From positions 806,001 through 870,000 of the forward strand of contig JANFOG010000014.1 in NCBI GenBank assembly GCA_024336345.1: a DNA stretch of 64,000 bases, written 5' to 3'. The notes beneath the pieces are model-generated. The model was not told the DNA's origin. It saw nothing but the letters and a program-made list of their open reading frames with translations, and searched no databases. Below, in pieces: positions 11,877 to 21,800 of the stretch. Every line of letters starts with the position of its first letter. Position 1 is the stretch's first letter. Source of the stretch: Mariannaea sp. PMI_226 (Eukaryota; Ascomycota; Sordariomycetes; Hypocreales; Nectriaceae). The translations under genes were made by a program, and so were the position numbers.

Positions 11877-12161
11877 AAAAAAAAAATAGAGACAGTAAAA
11901 TAAGCAAGCGAGAAACAGGGAGGATACACATCCTGAATACAGTGCTCACGGAAGCCAGGCATCAGATGGAGATGAGTTAATGAAATATGTCTGCATGTGT
12001 AATGTATGTATAGTTGGTGCTGGAACACAGCAGCCTGGTGACCATGATGGGTTTGAACATGGCACATATTATATACAAAAAAATAATGAAGTGAAACAAA
12101 CATGTACTGGCTAGATGCACATCACCATCGGGTTCATCACCAACCAGACTGTTTCTCTCCA
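11810..12161. other. Convergent 3' spacer PanC / acyltransferase
   Basis: A short region between two convergent genes that must contain both polyadenylation sites. It is dominated by a C22-A20 homopolymer pair (11845-11886) directly after the PanC stop codon. Confidence 0.6.
11845..11886. repeat. C22 then A20 homopolymer tract
   Basis: Twenty-two consecutive C (11845-11866) are followed without interruption by twenty consecutive A (11867-11886). It sits 36 nt after the PanC stop codon. Tracts of this length are slippage-prone, so the true lengths are uncertain. Confidence 0.9.
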
Positions 12162-14818
12162 TTACAGGTGCGGTCGGACTCCCATCTGTTTCCTCTTCCT
12201 CCTTGCTTCTTCAACGCTCCTCCCTAGTGCTTCCTTCTCTTCATTATTCAGACGAGTAGGCACTTTACTCTTACCACTTCGTTCTGCCTCGATAGTCTCC
12301 TCAAACAATTTTTGGCCGAGCTCATCTGTTAGTCGGAGTACTCGACTGCTGACGGTTGCGCCATCACGACGATTCTTGCCTTCGCGACGAGACTTGGCGA
12401 CCTTTTCTGTAAAGTCCCAAAGCTTCCCCTCAGCTAGTAGAGCGCCAGTCTGAGAGTCACGCGAAGGCCGCCACGATGCATCCAGTTGAAGGCGAGGTGG
12501 GATTTTGGGATCTTTGGACTTGACTACATGTAGAAGCTGATCCTGCTCAAAACGAAGATACGAGTTCTTCAGCGTTTCTTTGTTGACTGCTTCGAAGTAC
12601 GAGAGATCACCTTGATGATAAAGGGTTTTGCCAAGCTGGAAAAAATACATATTAGTCTGTGTCACTGTAGATAGCCGCGATCGTTCGTAACTTGCCAGCT
12701 GGGCACTATTGTGAACCTTGTTCTGCTCGATCCAAACCTCGCCATTCTGTCCTAATGGTGGTGTCAATCCCATGAGCGAAACAGCTGCTAGCCAAGCAGC
12801 CTCGATAAACGGCCAGATAAGGAAGCAATAAAAGTCGTAGTTCTCTCGACCGGCTTTCCTCTCCTCATCAGAGAGTCCAATTGTGATAATTTTCCCACTG
12901 CTATCACGATCCAGACGCACCACGTTATCTTTTTCCAGTCCATGCAAGGTCTTATCAAGGTTGACTTCGAGGCCCTCACTGGAGAAGATGAATTCTCCCC
13001 GGAATAGCGAGGATAGAAACGATACTTGCTCTTTTAGTTCCTCAAATCCAATATCCTGCATGTGTGGTGCTCCTCCTTGTTTCACCTTTGTATACATGGC
13101 TGCGCTAACCAGAGCCTCGTAAATAAAAAGATGAATTGTCATATTGCGGTAAAAAGAGAGCTGGAAGCGATCAACTGCGAAGTATGTTGGCTCTGCAAGA
13201 GCTTCGACCACTCCAACTAAGTCTTTGCCAAGGACTTCCAGGCCACGATCAATGATTTCGGAGAGAGGTGCGTTACCAAAGTGAGCCACCCTTCCACCCT
13301 TGGCCTGAACTCTTTCCGTAAGCCAAGAGACACGGCGAGTCAGCTCCTGCTTGCCGACACCTCGGCCACGCAGGGTCAAGAGCACTGTGCCGATGAGAGC
13401 AGTTGGCATCACCACAGATACATCATTGATGTTGCCGAGTACCTTGTAACCCAAGGTGCGCAGAATCTTCTCACGGAGAGCTCGCACCTCGGGTCGATGA
13501 TGCTCGGTCTTCAAACCCGTAGGAACACTAGGGAGCTTGGAAAGTTGTTCATCAACAAACTTCCGCAAGCTCCAAGGTTCATGGAAGCGAACATCTACCC
13601 GTCCAAGTCGAAGTGACAAGACGGACGATCCCCCTGTTAAGAAGTCTGCTAGATTTTCCTTCTTCTTGGGCATACCCAAAAGCTCCGTGACATAGCCCTC
13701 GGTTTCAATAACCTTATCATATTGAGTGCTCACAGGGCAAATAATGGCATCCTCAACTCGACCGGAGAGAATACTATCCAGTACGAAGCTGAGGATACCG
13801 AACTTGGGAGGAAGTAGTTTTCCGGTACGGGAGCGACCACCCTCGATAAAGCATTCGACATTATAGCCCTCTTGTAGTAGAGTATCGATGTATGATTGCA
13901 CTAGCGTAGTGTACAATACATCATCTCCAAATGACCTTCGAATCCACATAGCACCTGCATGTTGAAGGAAACTGCCGAGGACTGGGATATTCAAATTGTC
14001 GCCAGCTACAACAATAGGCAATGTGAGTCCTAATCGGTAGCAAATGAGCTGCAGGGAAACATAGTCGACGTGAGATCTGTGGCTAGGTAAGAAAACGATA
14101 CTTTGTTTCTTCTGCGCTGCAACCTCGGCTACTTTTCTCAGCCTCAGAACCTCCTCACTGGAAACGTGGATCCCCTGGTGGTAAGCCCGTGTTAACAATT
14201 GAGTAACGAGGTAGTAAGCGCCGCGAATAAATGCTTTACTCTCCAACTTGCAAATCATATCGTCGGTCATTTTCTCTGCAAGCTCCTGTAGACCACCCTC
14301 AATAGCATTGAGACGTTGGGTCCTTTTGGATACATAATCTTTGCTGTCGCGAGATAGCGAGCCCTCCTTCTCTTCGATGGCAACGCGACGTTCGGCAAGT
14401 TCGGTTATTCGTTGTCGAAGAAGGGGCGCGGAGAGAACCATTGACTTCATGTTTTCCGAGTATCCAGGATAGAACACCGGCTGGCCGATGACGTTATCAT
14501 ATGCTCGCCATCCCTGGCCGGAGACGTAGAGAGATACTTCGCGGAGAAACCTGTTGCCCATTCCCTGGTTAGCATATTCGATTCCGGGACACAATTGAAG
14601 ACGGAGCTCGGGAGTCGGGTAGGGAGACGTCACTGAAGTGGCTCGGCGCGAAACGAGGCAAACTTGTCCATCAATGCCTCCTCTTTGCCCTCGGCATCTT
14701 TGGCTGGTGGCTCGACATATCCACTGGGTTGGAGCGTAACCTCGTCGCCTAGAATCTGAAGATCTGGAGCCGAGTTGGTGGACGAATCAATGGCATCGTC
14801 CATGTTCCTGCGCGCCAT
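12162..14818 (-). CDS. Glycerol-3-phosphate / dihydroxyacetone-phosphate acyltransferase (2 exons)
   Basis: Acylates glycerol-3-phosphate or DHAP at sn-1, the first step of glycerolipid (or ether-lipid) synthesis. Exon 1 (14634-14818) ends KFASFRAEPLQ. An 83-nt intron (14551-14633, GTGACG donor, GCTAAC branch, AACAG acceptor) is removed, and exon 2 (12162-14550) resumes FLREVSLYVSGQGWRAYD. The product is 857 aa. Taking the large open frame alone would translate the intron and begin at a GTG codon. PlsB-family blocks are clear: HRSHVDY (the HX4D catalytic motif, residues about 219-225), IRRSFGDD (about 265) and FIEGGRSRTGK (about 296-306). The length and the long C-terminal helical region fit the GPAT/GNPAT group rather than the small AGPATs. 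The C-terminus is RPHL; PHL is a non-canonical PTS1-like tripeptide, which would fit a peroxisomal enzyme. It is convergent with PanC and divergent from Pop4. Confidence 0.92.
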
Positions 14819-15356
14819 GGCGGATTGGGTTCCTCGAATCACTACGTCGCGGTGGAGTGCGCTTCTCTAGTTGCCGATGGACAATGGGTCGAGAGTCAGG
14901 TGCTTTTTCCCTTCTTCAGCGATACCATGACAGCAAGTACATGGCAGGTAAAACGTCAGGAGATATCACAAGTGAAAAGTGTAAAGCTACAGGCCACAAG
15001 TCAAGGTCCAGGGCTGTGTGATGGTGGTGAGTATGGGGGAAACAAGACATGGATGATGAAGTTGGGATCGGAAGGGTGGAGCGACCTCTCCTGGGTCACC
15101 CGCTCATTCCCCAATTCCGACTGGTGCACGGCATGTGAAGGCGGAAGGAACTGGGGAGCTTGGACCATGTGCAACTTCCGGGGTAAAGCAACCAGAACGG
15201 CAGGACCTTTAAGGTACCGTAGGTACGTACCCATGGTATACATGAAGACCAGGCGGCGGCTCATCTCATGGCGTGTCTCCACCGAAGAAATTCGCAAGAT
15301 CCAATGCGACCAACAATCATCATCAGGCTTTGTCCCTGCTGTAACCCAACATCACC
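14819..15356. promoter_or_regulatory. Divergent promoter region, acyltransferase / Pop4
   Basis: These 538 nt separate two divergent start codons, so both promoters must be here. A cluster of GGTACC/GGTACGTACC words lies at about 15211-15231. A longer plus-strand open frame crosses the region but begins at TTG, runs into the Pop4 start and has no recognisable content. No TATA box is obvious. Confidence 0.5.
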
Positions 15357-16043
15357 ATGTCTAGCGCAGCGCAAAAGATTACCCAAGATCTCTTGGCCAG
15401 GGCTCACAGCCCCGACAGTGTCAGTCGTATATATTCGGAAAAGATCCAACATCGTCCACTTATCCTACGTCCGACCTCACCCCCACCAGCCACCGCCAAC
15501 GCTCGCGCTGCACGAAGAAGAGCACGTCAAGAGAAGAAAGCTAAACAGAAGCAACGACCGAAACCGCTCTCTGCCCGCGAACGCCGACAACTGGATCTCT
15601 ATACCATCCAGAAAGAACATCAAAAATTCGACATTTACCTCCCTTTGAATCAACTTTGGCTGGGTTATATTCGTGAACTCTTGGGAAATGACGTCTACAC
15701 TGGTGGCCCCAATGCTGCCGCAAAGTTGGCGAGCGCAGAGTTCCATGGTGCATCTGTTGAGGTTGTGAGAAGTAGTTGCCCTAGCAGGGTGGGCATCCAA
15801 GGCATCGTTGTGCGTGATCGCAAGTTCGTTGTTGAGGTTATAACTGAAAAGCGAGGCCTCAAACTAGTGCCGAAAGAGGGCACAACCTTTCGAATCGCAG
15901 TTCCTGCCCGTGACTCGTCAAAGGGTGGAGGGGATGAAAGCGAAAAGATGTTTACTTTCGATGTCCTTGGCGATCAAATGATGTTGCGAGCTGCAGACCG
16001 TGCCAACCGAAGGTTCAAGCCGCACTTTCTCAAGAACCTCTGA
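15357..16043 (+). CDS. POP4: RNase P/MRP protein subunit Pop4/Rpp29
   Basis: A protein subunit shared by nuclear RNase P (tRNA 5'-leader removal) and RNase MRP (rRNA processing). It is a single exon of 228 aa. Residues 1-45 are variable. Residues 47-76 form a basic Arg/Lys/Ala-rich segment (RAARRRARQEKKAKQKQ), and residues 81-110 contain the helical YTIQKEHQKFDIYLPLNQLW. Residues 130-210 make the Sm-like beta barrel typical of Rpp29 (GASVEVVRSSCPSRVGIQGIVVRD, then VVEVITEKRGLKLVPKEGT and FDVLGDQM). The end NRRFKPHFLKNL is also family-like. Length matches fungal Pop4 (about 230-280 aa). The ATG at 15357 is preceded by CATCACC. It is divergent from the acyltransferase. Confidence 0.93.
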   Translation: MSSAAQKITQDLLARAHSPDSVSRIYSEKIQHRPLILRPTSPPPATANARAARRRARQEKKAKQKQRPKPLSARERRQLDLYTIQKEHQKFDIYLPLNQLWLGYIRELLGNDVYTGGPNAAAKLASAEFHGASVEVVRSSCPSRVGIQGIVVRDRKFVVEVITEKRGLKLVPKEGTTFRIAVPARDSSKGGGDESEKMFTFDVLGDQMMLRAADRANRRFKPHFLKNL

Positions 16044-16371
16044 TAAGCAAATGACACTATGCCGAGACGACGACGCACACCACTAGATCAGGACACTATG
16101 GCAAAACTGTTTGAATGCGATGAGAAGACTCCTTGAGCATACGATCATGCAAGAGTTCTCGGGGACACATTGAGCAGAAGCTCGCCTCTAGGAGGGTACT
16201 ATTTCCAACTTCCTCTGCAGCCACATGCACGGCAACACTGTGAAGGCGCCTGAGGATCAGCTCTACCTATCCTGAGCATGATGTCTCGCACAACAAGGAG
16301 CAATTCGACTCCGCACAGCAAAATCAAGGCATATGTCCCTGTTTTGAAAATTGGTACGAATTACCGAACCA

Positions 16372-16390
16372 CCGATTACCCGCTAATCGG
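16372..16390. repeat. Inverted repeat, 7-bp arms, 5-nt loop
   Basis: The arms CCGATTA and TAATCGG are perfect complements around CCCGC. The outer CCG...CGG triplets are the kind of spaced element that Zn(II)2Cys6 regulators can bind, but nothing else supports that. Confidence 0.6.
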
Positions 16391-18020
16391 CTGATATTGA
16401 GATTATAGCCCGATCTTGCACCGCGCATTTGGTCATGCCGCTGATGGAAGCCAAATTTAGCATGGGGAGTCCTAGGTTATCCTGGATCTTTGACTTGGTC
16501 AACTAGGCCATCAAGCCCTCCACCCTATGGGATTATGATATGGATACTTGGAATAGATGCTCGCCCCACTATTGTGCAGTGCACAGTCGAACAACGTCAC
16601 TGGATCACAGATCTAGCTGAAAGTGTGCGATATTCGCAATGGGGGACCATGCTCAGTCAGCAGAGTGTTTTATTGGCGACATAACCTTGTTGACGGTGTT
16701 GCAGCTACACAATCTCCTGAAGAAATGGAATAATTGCGAGCATGGCGTCCAGAATAGGCTTATGAATACGGATGAAAATCATGTCGCTTGCTTGGATACG
16801 CTCGAATTTCCGTTTCTGTAAGAACACAGTCCCACCATTAAGATAGGCGTTTCGAGACATTCGGTTTTGCGACCGCGTAGGTACGTCCATGGAGGACGCC
16901 TAGAACAAGGGGAATTCCGTACAAGAACGCTACTAAGAGGACAGGTTGTCATTGGGAACGATCGGAAGGCAGATTGATTATATAGAAATCTCCAAATAAG
17001 TGATTTCTTGATTTGGCCACTAGAATTACGCCTTTGCTTTCAATATGTGCTTACCTGCATACCGCAGCTTCATGTAAGTAATCAGCAAGTTGACTGGTTC
17101 AAGTTTGCATCAGCCCTAGACTGGAGTCTACACATTAGAAGTCAAATAGCGGTTTAGTACATTGCATGTTGTGGCTGGAACGAAATGCGCATGGGTAAGT
17201 AGTTACCTACTTTTGTTCTTCTTTGTGGCTAAGTACTGACGCGACGCGTCCAATCCTTAAAATCCGGGGTGTCAGTCTGTAAATGTGAGGTTGTCTCTCT
17301 CGGCACGTGATATAAACGGTTTTTTATTTGAAATGGCAGATATCTTGACTCAGGTCGATCGATCCGTAGTAAGCATGGTATGCATGTTCTGTGTTGAATA
17401 ACGAAAATTGCCTCGCTGCTAGCTACCTACTTTAGATACCTTACCTGGGCAGGTAAGCGTATGGTCAGTTAGGTACCTTAACCATGTAGCTTCTTACCTT
17501 ACTGGCACAAACTTTGAATTTTTCGGATTGATAACTGAGCCAAACAGTCTGGGGCAAATATATTCTCAATATTTTAGTTTGCACCAAGAAATTCTTCTCT
17601 AATCTAGGAATTTGAGAGAGACAAGCGTGCTTGTAAACTCCAATCGGGACACAACGAGATTCCCTGCAATGATATGTCGTCAACACACAAACAAAGAGTG
17701 AAGTAAACGATAAATGATACCTCAAAAGCTACAAAGAGAGAATGAGCCCCATTATCGTTAGGTTCAGCCCTCACATTTGGTACACCCTTGCAAGTTGAAT
17801 ACCGGGTAAAGCCCGGCATCGTCCAGTTAGGGCCTAGCTGCCCGGCACCTAGAACCTAGCTGTCCACTCAGAAGCCGCTGAAGTGATGCCCGCCACTGTT
17901 TACATTGGCCAGTTACCAGAGGCCCAGTGGAATGAATGACGCTTCAGTGACTTTGGCCGAAAAGTCAAGGCCTGTGGCGCTTCGACCACCCACCACGCAG
18001 TGTGGCAGTGGGCACTGAGG

Positions 18021-18042
18021 GGTCCCTCAGGCATGAGGGACC
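18021..18042. repeat. Perfect inverted repeat, 9-bp arms, 4-nt loop
   Basis: GGTCCCTCA and TGAGGGACC flank GGCA. A GC-rich 9-bp perfect stem is unlikely by chance at a given place, but is plausible somewhere in 64 kb. It lies about 790 nt upstream of the GYF-gene ATG. Confidence 0.75.
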
Positions 18043-18808
18043 AAACATGCATCAAACGACCAACCCCCTGTTACCTGGGGAAGTGCATCTTCTGTTGTAC
18101 TCTTTTTAGCACAGTACCTAGCTGGCCATAAAATACTGCCCGTACACTAGGTACCTCAGCCGCCGTGCAACTCAATCACCAACTCATACAGAAGTACATC
18201 TAGTTTGAGTGGTACAAGCACCTGGGGCATTCTTAGAACGCAGGACTCCAATTTTCCGTTTGCCCAAATCACTCTCGATTTTTTCCACCTCAGGTCTAAA
18301 AGCCACCACCACAAACGAACAACGTCGAAACATCACCACGCTCCCAAAACAGCTTTTTCTCTCGCTCTCGTCTGAGACTCGCCTCGAAAGACTCACCCCC
18401 TTCGTCCCTACGAAACCCATTCGCGCCTCCAGCCCTACCGCTACATTATTATCTATCAATACGCTTACACGACGCTGTGCATTTCGCATCGTAAAAAAAA
18501 AAGTAACCCTACGCACGATACGCCCCATCACTGCTGTATCTTTGTGTCTCCAGGTTCTCGTACCTTTTGAGTTCGTCCTCCGTTCCCTCTACTCGTTCCC
18601 GCAGCATAGAAACCAACCGCAGGAAAACTTCAGCAGATATACACATTCACCCCAGGCGATCCCGAGAATTTGTTCATCCTCGATTGACTAGTCATTAACC
18701 TGTCCCTCTGCGACTCGATACGTGCAACCACCTTGGCCCCCCCACGTATCCAATCACCACAACAACATATACTTCTGCATTTATTGCCTTTAAGATTGTT
18801 CGCCCACG

Positions 18809-21800
18809 ATGCCGTCCAATCTTCCTTCGAGCTTTGCCTCGGCCGCCGCAGGCCAAACTGCCAACCGCGATGCTAGAGGTGGAAGAACTGATGGGAGGGG
18901 AGCTGCAAGCGGAGACTGGTGAGTGTGTCCACTACCTTTTCATCGTTGACTTGCTTGGGTCTTGTCTGTCTGTGGCGCCCGCCGCTACCATGCTACCTTT
19001 CCAATTCTCGTGTTGCCTTTGCGCGGGCTTTTTTGTTTTTGGTATTGAAGCTGTGCTCCGTGTTGCCTTTAGCCAACATTTTATGTGACGTTGGCTTCAT
19101 GCACCATTTACCGCCAAAAGCCGATGTGCCTGACCACCCCTCATGCGCGGGTCTATGAATGGCTGTCATGTCCTCCATGGCAATTTTTATGTCACAATTT
19201 CCCGGGGCCACCATGATCTAGACTTACCTCTTTCTCCTCCTATCATATCGATTTTGAATGTGGAAGGCCAGAACTGACAATTCCTCATCTCCTACAGGGC
19301 AAGACGAGATGGACGCTCAATCAACGGTACCCTCACCTTCCGACGTTCATCCACGACTCCTTTAGGGCAACCCTCTTCACAGCCCCCTGCTCCGACCGAC
19401 AATGCCGTCCAACCTCCTGCCAGCTTCGACAACCCCATTGCACCGCTTCTGGCAACGCAAGAGCTAGCCCCCGCACGGTACACAAAGGAGGACCTTCTCG
19501 ACATGTTCCGCCTACAAAAAGGGAGTGATAATGCATCCCGGTTGTTCATCCCTGGTTGGAATCCTGCTCAAGTGAATGGGGTTGCTCCAAGAGGCTGGGG
19601 GAAATCTAACGAAAACCATATCCCACAAGAACCTGGCGCCTGTTGGGATCAGATAGGTGACTCGACCCCCATGGGATTGCAGGAGTTGAGTTTGGAGGAA
19701 AAGGAAGTACGTTATGGATCAATTCTCTCTTAGGAACCCTTTGTCGTAAAGTGATTTTACTAACCACTTCCAGGCCTTTACCACAGAAATCAACTCCCCT
19801 CTGAAGCCTCCAACCCAGAACAAGGAGGGCCACCAGGCTGGTGGTACCAACGGCCGAAAGGCTTCGTTGTCCCAAGGAGCTAGCAATACTTTTGGTGTGA
19901 GCTCACCTTCCTCTGCCGCAAGGCCAGGGACCCGCCGTCGCGAGACAGTCGACTCGAATCCATTCTCCAGTAGCTCCATGGCTTCACCCACAGCACCCGG
20001 ACGCTTCTCTCGAGACGATCCCTCTTACTGGTTCCCACGCAAAAGCAGCGAACTTAAGGAGAACGAGCCGGATGACTCAGATGGTGAACAGCAACCTCGG
20101 GATCCAGGTAACCGGGCACCTCCGTTTGGTACCTTAATGCGATCCAATACCGGAGGACTTGGAAACATGGGATCAATCTGGCCATCTTCTAACCCTACAA
20201 CGCCTATTGCCGGTGGATTCGGTAACTTTGCTCTGCCCTCGTCCACGATTGGTGATAAGCGTGCGGGTGGCGGTAATGTGGGTGGAAGCCGTTTAGCTCA
20301 TCTAATGCCCAAGGAAGGTTCCGACGTAGGCGGCGTCAAGCTTGGAGAGGGCTCCAACCCTTTGAACCAGCAGTCTTGGAGATCGCGACCTCGCACCGAT
20401 ACCGATCCATTCGGCAGCGACGAGGGGCTTTCTGGTAGTGCAGTTCTCGGCGGGGCACAGGACGATGCCTCTGGCACTCGGCATGCGCCTTTGGGTACAC
20501 CTGTCAAGGGATCTACTGGCGATTTTGGAATGTCCGGCTTGAGCCTGCGGGACGAGGGCCCTGTCAGCCCATCCGAGACAAATCCATATCGAAGCCCTCC
20601 AGCTGAGCGTCACGAGCAGGACGATGATGCCAGTCTTGGCGAGGGCCCTCACGGCGCGAACCCTCATGAACCACCCTCGAACTTCGGTTCCATCTCGCGT
20701 GGCTTTGGTGGTGTACCTTTTGATACAGTTGACCGCAGCCAGACCTCTAGTGTTGGTGCGAAGGGCTACCCATCTCTAAGCTCTCTCGGAGGATGGCCTG
20801 CTCCAGCCAATGCCCCCATCGGAACCCCTGATCGCGAACGACCCAACCTTGGAACTGCGTTTGGTAGCTCTCTTTTCAGCCCAATCGGCGAGCTTCAATC
20901 TCCTGGCTTGTCCAACTTGAATAATGTCTTTGGCCCTGCTAGTGGTGGCGCTATTGGGACTGGTAGTATCAGCCGAGGGAGCAAGCTGGGCTCGTTGTTC
21001 CCTCCCGCTATGCAGGCCCAGATGCAGGGTCATGTTGAACACGACAACAATTTGTCTGATTCTCTGCCAGATTTGCGACAAGCCAATCCTCTCGGTGCTA
21101 TCGGACGTGGAAACTTTGCAATTCCTCCTCGTGAAACTGAGAGTCCAATGCGATCGAACCGAGGCATGTTTGAGGAGCTCTTCCCCTCCAGTGGCTCCGG
21201 CCAGCTCCACAATGTCTTCAGCACTGCTGAACCTGGCCATTCTGGCGCCACTGCCGCTGCTCCTCAGTCCTTTACTCCTGTCGGTGCAGGCTTGACCTTT
21301 GGCGGCGGCCAAGGTGGTACTGAACCACCACCACCCCCTGCTCAGGTTCGTCAGATGGTGATGCCGGATCGCATGCGATGGGTGTACCTGGATCCTCAGG
21401 GTCAGGTTCAGGGCCCATTCACGGGACTGGAGATGAACGACTGGTATAAGGCCAACTTCTTCACTCCGGATTTGCGAGTGAAGAAGGTTGAGGACCCTGA
21501 GTTTGAGCCTTTAGGCCAGCTCATTCGGCGAATTGGTAATTCCCGTGAGCCATTCCTGGTCCCTCAGATTGGTATTCCCCATGGACCACCTACTCAGGCC
21601 GGCCCATTCTCTCCGTCCAACTCTGGCGTCATCCCTCCTCTAAGCGGAGTTTTCCCAAGCTTTGGCCGCACTCTTACAGCGGAGGAGCAGAATAACCTTG
21701 AGCGACGCAAGCAAGAAGAGCAGTTCCTCATGGTTCAGCAACGGGAGTTTGTCATGCGTCAGCAGGCCATGACAAAATTCGGCATGCAAGGTCCATCTCT

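Larger units (their letters stand above)
16044..18808. other. Intergenic region Pop4 to GYF gene
   Basis: No gene is visible for 2.7 kb. Notable contents are two inverted repeats (16372-16390 and 18021-18042), several TAGGTACCT/TACCTACTT words (17200-17480 and 18110-18160), and from about 18200 a C/T/A-rich stretch up to the GYF start codon at 18809 that looks like a long 5' leader. A 160-codon frame across this leader starts with GTG and looks like chance. Confidence 0.55.

Noticed and set aside
14825..15364. 179-codon frame in the divergent promoter
   Set aside because: Starts at TTG, ends in the Pop4 start region and has no recognisable content.
18209..18691. 160-codon frame upstream of the GYF gene
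   Set aside because: Begins with GTG in a pyrimidine-rich leader; Ser/Thr/Pro/Leu bias expected from CT-rich DNA.
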